Part shown: one piece after another, positions 8,220-16,554 of the stretch
Layout: each line of letters starts with the position of its first letter
Position numbering within the stretch: position 1 is the stretch's first letter
Origin: Arthrobacter bussei
GTDB lineage: Bacteria; Actinomycetota; Actinomycetes; Actinomycetales; Micrococcaceae
Direction: 5' to 3'
Assembly (NCBI RefSeq): GCF_009377195.2
Contig: NZ_VJXX01000001.1
Span: forward strand, 1,426,001 to 1,490,000
Length of the DNA: 64,000 bases
The notes under the pieces: generated by a model
The model's input: the letters and a program-made list of their open reading frames with translations, nothing else
Databases searched by the model: none
Told to the model about the DNA's origin: nothing
Program-made: the position numbers and the translations under genes

Positions 8220-8360
8220 CTACTTGGGCCAGTCCCAGCTGCTGGCCGAGACCGAGGCCTTGGGCCAGTCCCAGCTTGCCGCGCTGACGGTCTGGCCTGC
8301 CGGCGCAACGGCTCCGACCAGGATCATCAGGCCTGCAGTTGCGCCGAGTACCTTCTTCAT
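8220..8360 (-). CDS. 46-residue peptide with signal-like N-terminus and duplicated SWDWPK motif
   Basis: The gene is short: ATG 8360, TAG ending at 8220. A strong ribosome site, GGAAGGA, sits 5 nt upstream. The protein starts MKKVLG and has a hydrophobic stretch (residues 4-21). A signal-peptidase-like site VSA lies at 25-27. The last 19 residues contain SWDWPK twice, at 29-34 and as the final six residues 41-46. At DNA level an 18-bp direct repeat (8223-8240 and 8259-8276) recurs with a 36-bp period. The first gene of an operon with a SpaB_C-type enzyme, it is a candidate RiPP precursor or secreted signalling peptide. Nothing known to me matches it. Coding status rests on the ribosome site, motif repeat and context. 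Confidence 0.75.
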   Translation of the reverse strand: MKKVLGATAGLMILVGAVAPAGQTVSAASWDWPKASVSASSWDWPK

Positions 8361-8737
8361 GGCGATCCTTCCTTGCCCGTTCCCCGGGAGGTCGAACTGG
8401 TCCGCACTGCGGATGCGCAGTGCCCGTATCCATCGGCATCCCGGTCAGGACCCCGGTGAACCGGCTCCATCAGAATGTCGGTGCGCAGAGGGTAGTGTCC
8501 AGCAGTACGGGTGGCCGTTTGCGGACATGACGCCAACCGGACGCCGAGCGGATGCGGACACCACGGCCATGCGTGCCGACAGGGAAGACGGATACGGCGG
8601 ATCCGCGGAACGACGCGGATTCCCGGCTCGGACGGGGCCCGTGGATTGCGAGCCCGCCAGATGTGTCATTAACTGGACATGTCATGTTTTTCGCACCGTG
8701 CTGAATGCTCATGACCAGGGGACGACAGGGAGGGTTC
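8361..8737. other. Divergent regulatory region, peptide operon versus regulator gene
   Basis: This 377-bp stretch has no convincing gene. It holds a perfect 8-bp hairpin in the peptide leader (GCACTGCG 8404-8411, CGCAGTGC 8416-8423). Near the regulator it has two TGTCAT direct repeats (within about 8660-8690) in the only AT-rich part, a likely regulator site. No good sigma-70-like promoter was seen for the peptide gene. Confidence 0.5.
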
Positions 8738-9706
8738 ATGCTGGATGCCACGGCGCTGGAGGTCTATCGCTATGCGGTGGGACACCCGGGCTGGACCCGC
8801 GCCGAGGTGTCGGAGCAGCTGGGCCTGACACTGCGCCGGATCGACGAGGCCATCGGCGAGCTGTCCCGGCGCCGGCTGCTCAGCCCTCAGGCGGGCAGCG
8901 ACGACGGCCTCGTCGCGGTGTCCCCGGATGTCGCCCTCGCCGATCTGGTCGACGCCGACGAGCGCACCCTGCAGGACCTGAAGGCACGCATCAGCGGCCA
9001 GCGGCGCGAACTCTCGAGCCTTCTCCCCACCTTCCTCGATGCGCGCAAGCACGTCCTCGCGAGCACGTCGGTGGAGACACTCGAGGACCCCCACCTCATC
9101 CACCGCGTGCTCATCGACTACGGCCGGGATGTGACGGAGAAGGTCTACATCGCACAGCCGGGACAGGGCTCGACGGCGGACGTCCACGAGGAGAGCGTCC
9201 GGAAGGACCTCGAACTCCTGGAGAAAGGGGTGCGCCGCCGCACCCTGTACGACACGAGTACGAGGGACCACGTCCCGACGCGGAAGGCCGTCGAGGCCAT
9301 CGCCGCCGGCGGTGGTGAGTTCGGAGTCCTGCCGTTCATCCCGCTGCGCATGCTGATCTTCGACGAGAAGCTGGCCCTGGTGGGCCGACAGCTGACGCGC
9401 GACGACAAGGCGGCGCTCGTGATCCGGGACCATAGCCTGATCAACATCTTCACGCAGCTGTTCGAGATCGCCTGGGAGATCAGCCAGACGTTCCTGGCAC
9501 CCGAGGAGGTGGAGTCCCCGCTCAGCAGCTTGCAGCGATCGATCATCCAGGGACTCGCCAACGGGCTCTCCGACGAGTCGATCGCACGGCGGTTGGACAT
9601 CAACGTGCGGACGTGCAGGCGGCACATCGCCTGGATGCTCGAGACCCTGCGCGCGGACAGCCGTTTCCAGGCCGCGCTGAAGGCCCGCGACGCCGGCTGG
9701 ATCTGA
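8738..9706 (+). CDS. TrmB-like / LuxR-type two-HTH transcriptional regulator
   Basis: Encodes 322 residues from ATG 8738, chosen because AGGGAGGG lies 4-5 nt upstream; earlier in-frame starts lack this. Residues 1-50 form a winged HTH of TrmB type (LEVYRYAVGHPGWTRAEVSE). The middle resembles a TrmB effector or PLD-like domain (FIPLRMLIFDEKLALVG). The C-terminal 60 residues are a LuxR HTH (LANGLSDESIARRLDINVRT). It is divergent from the SWDWPK peptide operon and probably controls it. Such regulators sit beside peptide and secondary-metabolite genes in actinobacteria. The ligand is unknown. Confidence 0.85.
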   Translation: MLDATALEVYRYAVGHPGWTRAEVSEQLGLTLRRIDEAIGELSRRRLLSPQAGSDDGLVAVSPDVALADLVDADERTLQDLKARISGQRRELSSLLPTFLDARKHVLASTSVETLEDPHLIHRVLIDYGRDVTEKVYIAQPGQGSTADVHEESVRKDLELLEKGVRRRTLYDTSTRDHVPTRKAVEAIAAGGGEFGVLPFIPLRMLIFDEKLALVGRQLTRDDKAALVIRDHSLINIFTQLFEIAWEISQTFLAPEEVESPLSSLQRSIIQGLANGLSDESIARRLDINVRTCRRHIAWMLETLRADSRFQAALKARDAGWI

Positions 9707-9734
9707 CGGCGCACGCGCCGCTGGTCAACACCTG

Positions 9735-9763
9735 TTGCCTGATGGTGAACCCGCGCCTAGACT
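9735..9763 (+). promoter_or_regulatory. Promoter of the aminotransferase gene, leaderless type
   Basis: TTGCCT (9735-9740) and TAGACT (9758-9763) are separated by 17 bp. The GTG start at 9770 follows the -10 by exactly 6 nt, so transcription would begin at or next to the start codon. No ribosome site is present, consistent with a leaderless mRNA. Confidence 0.65.
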
Positions 9764-9769
9764 CTGGGC

Positions 9770-11068
9770 GTGACGTCCTCCAGCGAAGCCTCCGCCGACC
9801 TCCTGCCCGCCGAGACGGAAGCAGCCCTCGAACGCGCCGTCGACTCCGCTGCACGGCACGACCCGCTCTTCTCCGTGCGCGCGGCGAACATCAAGCAGTC
9901 GGCCGTCCGCGACGTCTTCGACATCTCGATCCGCCCCGGCCTCGTCTCCCTGGCCGGTGGCAGCCCCTACCTCCGGTCCCTCCCCCTCGAGGACCTCGGC
10001 CGCACGGCCCAGAAGATCATCGCCGAGCACGGTCTGGAGGCTCTGCAGTACGGCGGCGGGCAGGGGATGGCGGAACTGCGCTCACTCGTCTGCGACGTCA
10101 TGGCCGCCGAGGGGATCGTGGGCGCCAGCCCCGAGGACATCGTCATCACCACCGGATCGCAATCCGCCCAGGACGTCGCCGCGAAGGTCTTCTGCGATCC
10201 CGGAGACGTGATCCTCTGCGAGGACCCGACGTACGTCGGCGCCCTGAACACCTTCGAGGCCTACGAGGTGGACGTCGTCACCGTCCCGATGGACGAGGAC
10301 GGACTGATCCCGGACGAACTCGAGCGCATCATCGGCGAGCTCGAGGCGGAGGGGCGTACCATCAAGCTGCTCTACACGATCCCCAGCTTCAACAACCCGA
10401 GCGGCATCACCCTGGCCGCCGACCGCCGCCAGCGCGTCGTCGACATCTGCCGCGCGCACACGATCCTGGTCCTCGAGGACAACCCCTATGGCATGCTCCG
10501 CTTCGACGGCGAGCCGCTCGAGCCCCTGCGCGCGGCCAATCCCGAGGACGTCATCTACCTCGGCTCGTTCTCCAAGATCTTCGCGCCCGGCGTACGCCTG
10601 GGCTGGGCGCTGGTGCCCAGACACCTCTACCGCCGGTTCTACCTGGCCTGCGAGGCGGTGGTGCTCTGTCCGTCGCCGCTCACGCAGATGCTCGTCACCG
10701 CCTATCTCACCGAGTACGACTGGCGCGGGCACCTGCAGTCCATGCGCGGCCTCTACCGCGAGCGGTGCGAGGCCATGCTCGGCGCCCTGTCCGCCGAGCT
10801 GCCCGACGACGTGCACTGGACCACGCCCGACGGCGGCTTCTTCGTCTGGGTCACCCTGCCCGAGGGGATCGACACCTATCCCCTGCTCTACACCGCCATC
10901 GACGCCGGCGTCGTCTTCATCCCGGGTGCCGCCTTCACGCCGTCGGACGAGCCGTCGAACAAGCTGCGCCTGGCGTTCAGCGCCGTGTCCCCCGAGGACA
11001 TCGTCGAGGGCGTCCGGCGTCTCGCGCCGATCCTCCGCGATGCCATCACCGATCTCCGGGCGCCCTAG
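9770..11068 (+). CDS. PLP-dependent class I/II aminotransferase
   Basis: Encodes 432 residues of fold-type I aminotransferase, subgroup of 2-aminoadipate/aromatic transaminases without a GntR domain. The PLP lysine lies in GSFSKIFAPGVRLGW near residue 270. Further marks are IPSFNNPSG, LEDNPYG and the C-terminal region GAAFTP near the substrate arginine in LRLAFS. The probable start is a leaderless GTG. It is followed closely by a convergent small membrane-protein gene. The substrate cannot be fixed from sequence; the neighbouring ketoacid dehydrogenase would suit branched-chain or aromatic amino acids. Confidence 0.85.
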   Translation: MTSSSEASADLLPAETEAALERAVDSAARHDPLFSVRAANIKQSAVRDVFDISIRPGLVSLAGGSPYLRSLPLEDLGRTAQKIIAEHGLEALQYGGGQGMAELRSLVCDVMAAEGIVGASPEDIVITTGSQSAQDVAAKVFCDPGDVILCEDPTYVGALNTFEAYEVDVVTVPMDEDGLIPDELERIIGELEAEGRTIKLLYTIPSFNNPSGITLAADRRQRVVDICRAHTILVLEDNPYGMLRFDGEPLEPLRAANPEDVIYLGSFSKIFAPGVRLGWALVPRHLYRRFYLACEAVVLCPSPLTQMLVTAYLTEYDWRGHLQSMRGLYRERCEAMLGALSAELPDDVHWTTPDGGFFVWVTLPEGIDTYPLLYTAIDAGVVFIPGAAFTPSDEPSNKLRLAFSAVSPEDIVEGVRRLAPILRDAITDLRAP

Positions 11069-11071
11069 GCG

Positions 11072-11296
11072 TCAGCGCGGCGGGCGCCTCTGCTGGCGGA
11101 ACGTCACCGTGATCGAGATCAGCGCGGCGACGATCACCAGGATGGACAGGCGGGCGATCGTGTCCAGCCACGGGAAGGCGAGTTGCAGGAGGCTCGAGGC
11201 GATGAAGCCGACGACCACGACCAGCAGCAGCCTGCTCAGCGGGTACCTGGCGCGCGGTCGACGGTCGGGATCCTCCCCCGGCAACTCCTGGTTCAT
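11072..11296 (-). CDS. Small membrane protein, two transmembrane helices
   Basis: Encodes 74 residues: a charged N-terminus (EDPDRRPRARYPLSR), then two hydrophobic helices (about 23-42 and 46-64), and a basic tail RQQRRPPR. No known family is recognised. The gene sits 9 nt downstream of the E2 gene start-side neighbour in reverse order, that is, upstream of the ketoacid dehydrogenase operon's last gene on the same strand but ending convergently with the aminotransferase. Function unknown. Confidence 0.65.
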   Translation of the reverse strand: MNQELPGEDPDRRPRARYPLSRLLLVVVVGFIASSLLQLAFPWLDTIARLSILVIVAALISITVTFRQQRRPPR

Positions 11297-11305
11297 GCGC
11301 CAACC

Positions 11306-13054
11306 CTAGTCGAGGAGCAGCGCTGGTTCCTCGAGGATCGAAGCGACGTCCGCCATGAAGCGGGCACTGAGGTCCCCGTCCACCACGCGGTGGTCGAAGG
11401 ATCCCCCGAGGGTCGTGATCCAGCGGGGGATCACCTCGCCGTCGAGCACCCAGGGTTTCTGCTTGATGGTGCCGAACGCCACGATCGCCACTTCCCCCGG
11501 ATTGATGATGGGCGTTCCCGTGTCGATGCCGAGGGCGCCGATGTTCGTGATGGTCAGCGTGCCGCCCTGCATCTGGGCAGGCTGCGTCTTGCCCGCCCGC
11601 GCCGTCGTCGCCAGCTCGTTGAGGGCCAGTGCGAGTTCCTTCAGGGAGAGATCCTGCGCATCCTTGATGTTGGGCACCATGAGGCCCCGCGGCGTGGCCG
11701 CGGCGATACCGAGGTTCATGAAGTGCTTGACGAGGATCTCGTCGTCCGACCAGGTCGCGTTCACGGAGGGGTTCCGTGCAGCGGCCCAGATGACCGCCTT
11801 CGCGAGGATCAGCAGGGGTGAGACCCTGATGCCCTCGAAGTCCCGGCTGGCCTTGAGCCGCTTCACGAACTCCATGGTGCGGGATGCGTCGACGTCCACG
11901 AAGATGCTGACGTGCGGCGCGGTGAAGGCGCTCTGGACCATCGCCCTGGCGGTGGCCTTGCGGACGCCCTTGACCGGGATGCGCTCGATGCGGTCGCCCC
12001 CGAGGAGCTTGCGCTCCGACCAGAAGGAGTCGGCGCCGTCCTGCTCCGCGTCACGCTGCGACTGGTAGCTCATGAGGTCCTGCTTCGTGACCTCGCCGGC
12101 GGATCCGGTGGCCGGCACGTCGGCCAGGTTGATGCCGAGGTCCCGCGCCGCCTTCCGGACCGGGGGCTTCGCCAGGACGCGATTGATGAGCTGGTTGAGC
12201 GGGTTCACGCGGCCCTGGGCGCTGATGCTCGCGGACGGTGCCGGCGTCGCGCTGGGCACCTGCTGTCGATCTGCCGTCCCAGGGCCGACTGACGTAGGCG
12301 GTGCGGGCGCGACCGTCACGGTGGACTGTCCGTCGACGGGCGGCTGGAGGCTTCCCGCCGCCCGGTCATCGCTCCTGTCCCGATGGCCGGCCGCCGGCGC
12401 GGCGGAGACGGCCCGGGCCGGGGCGGACGGTGCCTTGCGGGGGCGGCGTTTGACGGCGTCGGCCTTCGGGCCCGTCCCGACGAGGGGGCCTGGTACCGGA
12501 TCCGCGGGACCCGATCCTGGTGCCGTCTCCCCTCGCCTTGCTGCGGGGCCTGCGCCGGACGCGGCATCACCGCCGGCAGCGGAGTGACCTCCGGTGACCG
12601 TTGCGGGACCATCGGCCTGTGGGCCTGCCAGTTCCCCCGGCATCTCCGGCACGGGGACCTGGCCCTCGGTCGCCGAGCCTGCCTCGCTCCCGGCTGACTC
12701 TTCTGCCGGCACCTGCGCGTCGCGGCCGTTCGAACCCTCGAGCCGAGGCGCCGCCCCGGACGTCGGCGCGGTCACGGCGGAGTCGCCACTGCCGCCACCG
12801 CCGGACGGTCCGGTGCCATCCTCCACGGAGATGATCGGCGTCCCGACCTCGATCGTCTCGCCCTCCGGCACCAGCAGCTCGGAGACCGTGCCCTCGTAGG
12901 GCGAGGACAGCTCGACGAGGGACTTCGCGGTCTCGATCTCGCAGATGATGTCGTTGACGGATACGGCTGCGCCTGGCACCACTCTCCACTGCACGATCTC
13001 CGCCTCGGTGAGGCCTTCACCGACGTCGGGCAGGTTGAACGTCTTCAGCGTCAT
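11306..13054 (-). CDS. bkdC: Dihydrolipoamide acyltransferase (E2) of a 2-oxoacid dehydrogenase complex
   Basis: Encodes 582 residues. The lipoyl domain is at 1-78 with the lipoylated Lys44 in EIETAKS. A very long Ala/Gly/Pro-rich linker follows (about 80-280). The E1/E3-binding domain is near 285-330 ([20 protein letters not shown]). The catalytic acyltransferase domain ends with the active-site motif [12 protein letters not shown]. It moves acyl groups from E1 to CoA. It lies in an operon with E1 alpha and beta. Actinobacteria usually have a homodimeric AceE for pyruvate, so branched-chain 2-oxoacids are the likelier substrate; acetoin or pyruvate remain possible. The linker is about twice the usual length. 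Confidence 0.88.
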   Translation of the reverse strand: MTLKTFNLPDVGEGLTEAEIVQWRVVPGAAVSVNDIICEIETAKSLVELSSPYEGTVSELLVPEGETIEVGTPIISVEDGTGPSGGGGSGDSAVTAPTSGAAPRLEGSNGRDAQVPAEESAGSEAGSATEGQVPVPEMPGELAGPQADGPATVTGGHSAAGGDAASGAGPAARRGETAPGSGPADPVPGPLVGTGPKADAVKRRPRKAPSAPARAVSAAPAAGHRDRSDDRAAGSLQPPVDGQSTVTVAPAPPTSVGPGTADRQQVPSATPAPSASISAQGRVNPLNQLINRVLAKPPVRKAARDLGINLADVPATGSAGEVTKQDLMSYQSQRDAEQDGADSFWSERKLLGGDRIERIPVKGVRKATARAMVQSAFTAPHVSIFVDVDASRTMEFVKRLKASRDFEGIRVSPLLILAKAVIWAAARNPSVNATWSDDEILVKHFMNLGIAAATPRGLMVPNIKDAQDLSLKELALALNELATTARAGKTQPAQMQGGTLTITNIGALGIDTGTPIINPGEVAIVAFGTIKQKPWVLDGEVIPRWITTLGGSFDHRVVDGDLSARFMADVASILEEPALLLD

Positions 13055-13063
13055 GGTGGTCCT

Positions 13064-14038
13064 TCAGTATGCGAAGGCACGGTCGAGTGCCTCGAGGATG
13101 CGATCGATGTCGGGCAGGTACTGCTCCTCCACGCGGGCGACCGGATAGGGCATGTGGAACCCGCCCACACGGATGACGGGCGCCTCGAGGGACAGGAACG
13201 CCCGCTCGGAGACGCGGGCGGCGATCTCGCCGCCGATCCCGCCGAAGGTCGGGGCCTCGTGCGCGACGACCAGCCGCCCCGTGCGGATCACGGACTCGGT
13301 CACGGTGTCGAAATCGATCGGCGAGATGGACCGAAGGTCGATGACCTCGACGCTCCGCCCGTCCTCCTCGGCAGCGGCGGCCGCCGCGAGCGCCACGGGC
13401 ACCAGCGGACCGTAGGCGACCACCGTCGCATCGGTGCCACGGCGGAGGACGTGCGCGGTGAACGGATCACCGACGGGCGCCCCCGTGTCCACCTCGCCCT
13501 TGAGCCAGTACCGTCGCTTGGGCTCGAAGACGATCACCGGGTCCTCGCAGGTGACGGCCTGCTGGATCATCCAGTAGGCGTCCTGGGGATTCGAGGGCGT
13601 GATGATCCGGAGGCCGGCGGTATGGGCGAACAGCGCCTCCGGCGACTCCGAATGGTGCTCGACGCTGCCGATGCCCCCGCCGTAGGGGATGCGGATGACC
13701 ACGGGGGCACTCAGCATCCCGTCGCTGCGGGTGCGCAGCTTGGCGAGCTGGGTGGTGATCTGGTTGAACCCCGGGAACACGAAACCGTCGAACTGGATCT
13801 CGCAGATGGGCCGGTAGCCGCGGAGGGCGAGCCCGATCGCCGTGCCGATGATCCCTGACTCGGCGAGCGGGGAGTCGACCACGCGCATCGCGCCGAAGTC
13901 CTTCTTCAGTCCGTCCGTGACCCGGTACACGCCTCCGAGCTCACCGATGTCCTCCCCCATGAGCAGGGTCTTCGGATCGTTCGCGAGGGACGCGCGGAGG
14001 CCCTCGTTGATCGCCCTGGCGATGGTCATCGTCGCCAT
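13064..14038 (-). CDS. bkdB: 2-oxoacid dehydrogenase E1 component, beta subunit
   Basis: Encodes 324 residues from ATG 14038, which overlaps the E1 alpha stop codon (TGATG), implying coupled translation. The N-terminus MTIARAINEGLRASLANDPKT and GEDIGELGGVYRVTDGL are characteristic, as are PYGGGIGSVEHHSESPEALF and AHEAPTFGGIGGEI. The transketolase-type Pyr and C-terminal domains are complete. With the alpha subunit it forms the ThDP-dependent E1 heterotetramer that decarboxylates the 2-oxoacid and passes the acyl group to the E2 lipoyl arm. E3 is not in the window. Confidence 0.92.
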   Translation of the reverse strand: MATMTIARAINEGLRASLANDPKTLLMGEDIGELGGVYRVTDGLKKDFGAMRVVDSPLAESGIIGTAIGLALRGYRPICEIQFDGFVFPGFNQITTQLAKLRTRSDGMLSAPVVIRIPYGGGIGSVEHHSESPEALFAHTAGLRIITPSNPQDAYWMIQQAVTCEDPVIVFEPKRRYWLKGEVDTGAPVGDPFTAHVLRRGTDATVVAYGPLVPVALAAAAAAEEDGRSVEVIDLRSISPIDFDTVTESVIRTGRLVVAHEAPTFGGIGGEIAARVSERAFLSLEAPVIRVGGFHMPYPVARVEEQYLPDIDRILEALDRAFAY

Positions 14039-15258
14039 CAGGCGTGCTTCCCTTCGTCGGCGAAACCGGACTCGTACTGCTGGAAGAACCGGAGTTCCTC
14101 CTGCACGAGCGGGTGCGGCTCGGCGTACACGGCCGCGAAGCGGCTCTCCAGATCCGGCGCGGTCATCGACAGCACGGCCGCCCGGAGGTCCGAGGCCATG
14201 ACCCGGGCCTCGCCCGCGAGCCCCTCGAAGAAGGCGTCGTTGGCGAGTCCGGCCGAGCGCAGATAGGTCTCGAGACGGGCCAACGGGTCCCGGGTCCGCC
14301 ACTCCTGCTCGTCACCGGACAGCCGGTACTTGGTCGGATCATCCGCCGTGGTGTGCGCACTCATGCGGTAGGTGTACGCCTCGATCAGTACCGGTCCCCT
14401 GCCGGTCCGCGCGTGCTCGAGGGCCCAGCGGGTGACGGCCTCCACGGCGAGGACGTCGTTGCCGTCCACGCGGACGCCCGGGAAGCCGTAGCCCTCGGCC
14501 CGCTTCGCCAGCGGCACGCGCGTCTGCACCGTCGAGGGCACGGAGATGGCCCACTGGTTGTTCTGGCAGAAGAACACGACGGGCGCATCGAAGGACGCCG
14601 CGAACACCATGGACTCGTGGATGTCGCCCTCGGAGCTCGCTCCGTCGCCGAAGTAGGCGACGGACGCGGCCTGCGGGAGCGAAGGATCGGCGAGCTGGTC
14701 CCGCTGGATGCCCATGGCGTAGCCCACGGCGTGCAGGGACTGCGCGGCGAGCACCAGGGTGTAGAGGTGGAAGTTCCGCTCACGGGGATCCCAGCCGCCG
14801 TTGGTCACGCCGCGGAAGAGGCGCAGGATCTCGGACAGCTCGACGCCGCGGGTCAGCGCGACGCCGTGCTCGCGATAGGTCGGGAAGGCGTAGTCCTGGG
14901 CCTCCATGGCGCGGCCCGACCCGATCTGTGCGGCCTCCTGACCGGTGAGGGGGACCCAGAGGGCCAGCTGACCCTGCCGCTGCAGGGCGGTGGACTCCTG
15001 GTCGAAGCGACGGACGAGGTACATGTCCCGGTAGAGCGAGAGCAGGTGCGGGGCGTCCGACGTCGAGAGGTAGGGCGCGAAGTCGACGAGCTCACCGGCG
15101 ATCTCGGCCGTCATCCCATCGGCCAGCCGGCCCTCCGGATCGAGGATCCGGAGCATACCCGGCTCGGCCTGACGGTCCTGCCCGAGTCCCGCCGTGCGCG
15201 CCGCGCGCTCGACCTCCTCGACCTCGAACTCCGCTGTCGGCAATCGACCGCCGTTCAT
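14038..15258 (-). CDS. bkdA: 2-oxoacid dehydrogenase E1 component, alpha subunit
   Basis: Encodes about 406 residues from ATG 15258 (GGAG upstream). An in-frame ATG at 15315 would place the 15282-15301 palindrome inside the gene and is disfavoured. The ThDP motif runs from GDGASSEGD to FFCQNN. The phosphorylation-loop-like region YRMSAHTTADDPTKYR is typical of E1 alpha subunits of branched-chain type. It is the first gene of the E1 alpha-E1 beta-E2 operon. The N-terminal 60 residues ahead of the core are somewhat long, as in branched-chain enzymes. Confidence 0.92.
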   Translation of the reverse strand: MNGGRLPTAEFEVEEVERAARTAGLGQDRQAEPGMLRILDPEGRLADGMTAEIAGELVDFAPYLSTSDAPHLLSLYRDMYLVRRFDQESTALQRQGQLALWVPLTGQEAAQIGSGRAMEAQDYAFPTYREHGVALTRGVELSEILRLFRGVTNGGWDPRERNFHLYTLVLAAQSLHAVGYAMGIQRDQLADPSLPQAASVAYFGDGASSEGDIHESMVFAASFDAPVVFFCQNNQWAISVPSTVQTRVPLAKRAEGYGFPGVRVDGNDVLAVEAVTRWALEHARTGRGPVLIEAYTYRMSAHTTADDPTKYRLSGDEQEWRTRDPLARLETYLRSAGLANDAFFEGLAGEARVMASDLRAAVLSMTAPDLESRFAAVYAEPHPLVQEELRFFQQYESGFADEGKHA

Positions 15259-15281
15259 CCCTCGCTCCTCATCCGACCTGC

Positions 15282-15301
15282 ACATTCCATGTGCGGAATG
15301 T
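15282..15301. promoter_or_regulatory. Inverted repeat upstream of the E1-E2 operon
   Basis: ACATTCC (15282-15288) and GGAATGT (15295-15301) are perfect 7-bp arms around a 6-bp centre, 24 nt upstream of the E1 alpha start. A second short repeat, GTATG/CATAC (15300-15319), adjoins it. This looks like an operator for a dimeric regulator, possibly of Lrp type; no regulator gene is adjacent. Confidence 0.5.
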
Positions 15302-15393
15302 ATGCCATCAGTCATACACCGGAGAACATATCTTCCGGCGACATCCTGACCAAGACTAGTCAGCGCGGGCCGACGGGCCTATTTAAGACGGCG

Positions 15394-16554
15394 TCAGCCT
15401 TCCGCTGGACGGTGCGGGAAGTCTCTGCACAGCGCCAGGAAACGGGTGTTCGCGGCCTCCTCGCCGATCGAGACCCGAACTCCCTCGGACCCGAAGGCAC
15501 GGACGGACAGGGCGTGCTCGCCGGCCCGGACGGCGAAGTCCTGGGTGTGCTCACCCAGGGCGAGCCACACGAAGTTCCCCTCGGCCTCCGGAATGGTCCA
15601 CCCCAGATCCCGGAGGCCCGCGACCACCCGGATGCGCTCGTCGACGATGCTCTGCACGCGCACCTCGACCTCGTCGATGTGGCGCAAGGACGTCACGGCC
15701 GCGTGTTCAGCGATCTGGGAGACCGCGAAGGGGACGGCGCTGACGCGGAGGTGCTCGGTCAGGGCCGGTTGGGACACGGAGTACCCGACGCGCAGCCCGG
15801 CCAGCCCGTGCGCCTTGGAGAAGGTCCGGAGCACGATCACGTTCTCGTACCCGCGATAGAGCTCGATGCCGTCGACGGCATCGGACCTGCGGACGAACTC
15901 CTGGTACGCCTCATCGATGACGACGACGACGTGGGCGGGTACCTTCTCGAGGAAACCGACGACGTCGTCGCGTGTGAGGACCGGCCCGGTCGGGTTGTTG
16001 GGCGTGCAGAGCATGACCACCCTGGTGCGGTCGGTGATCACGGCCGCCATCGCGTCCAGGTCATGGGTACCGTCGGCGCGGACCGGCACCTGCACTCCCG
16101 CGGCGCCGGCGAGCCCGACGCTGATGGGATAGGCCTCGAAGGAACGCCATGCGTACACGACCTCGTCCGGAGCGTCGAAATCGTTCTGGCCCGCGAAGGT
16201 CGCGAGGATCTGGTTCAGCGCTCCGAGGCTGCCGGCCCCGGTGACGATGTCGGTCGCGGGGACGCCGAGGTAGCCCGCCAGCTCGGTGCGGAGGGCCGTG
16301 GTCATCGGGTCGGGGTAGCGGTTGACCGAGGTCTCGGAGGCGATCGCCTCCAGCACGGCCGGCAGGGGCGGGAGGGGGTTCTCGTTGGAGGACAGCTTGA
16401 AGCTCTCCAGGCCCTCCACCACCACGGGCGGCTTGCCGGCGGCATAACGCGGCAGCTTCCCGAAGACGCCGCGTGGGCGCAGGCCCTGCTCTGTGCTGCC
16501 CGCAGTGTCCCGACCGGTGGTGGACGGTGCCGGGGAGTCGTCGATCGAAGTCAT
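15394..16554 (-). CDS. hisC: Histidinol-phosphate/aromatic aminotransferase-like enzyme
   Basis: Encodes 386 residues from ATG 16554, whose ATGA overlaps the stop codon of the upstream hydrolase gene; an in-frame ATG at 16560 also exists. HisC-type marks: KLSSNENPLPPLP, RYPDPMTTALR, TPNNPTGPV, DEAYQEFV, and the PLP lysine in RTFSKAHGLAGLRVGY. Histidine biosynthesis genes are absent here, so this second-copy type may act on aromatic amino acids (Pat-like). TAGGCT lies 6 nt before ATG 16554, so an internal leaderless promoter is possible in addition to coupling. Confidence 0.85.
   Translation of the reverse strand: MTSIDDSPAPSTTGRDTAGSTEQGLRPRGVFGKLPRYAAGKPPVVVEGLESFKLSSNENPLPPLPAVLEAIASETSVNRYPDPMTTALRTELAGYLGVPATDIVTGAGSLGALNQILATFAGQNDFDAPDEVVYAWRSFEAYPISVGLAGAAGVQVPVRADGTHDLDAMAAVITDRTRVVMLCTPNNPTGPVLTRDDVVGFLEKVPAHVVVVIDEAYQEFVRRSDAVDGIELYRGYENVIVLRTFSKAHGLAGLRVGYSVSQPALTEHLRVSAVPFAVSQIAEHAAVTSLRHIDEVEVRVQSIVDERIRVVAGLRDLGWTIPEAEGNFVWLALGEHTQDFAVRAGEHALSVRAFGSEGVRVSIGEEAANTRFLALCRDFPHRPAEG

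Noticed and set aside
8700-8737. Earlier starts (8705, 8711) for the TrmB/LuxR regulator
   Set aside because: They lack a ribosome site, and AGGGAGGG fits the ATG at 8738, where the winged helix begins.
12720-12745. GTTCGAACC-like sequence as a tRNA T-arm
   Set aside because: It lies inside the E2 linker coding region and has no tRNA fold around it.
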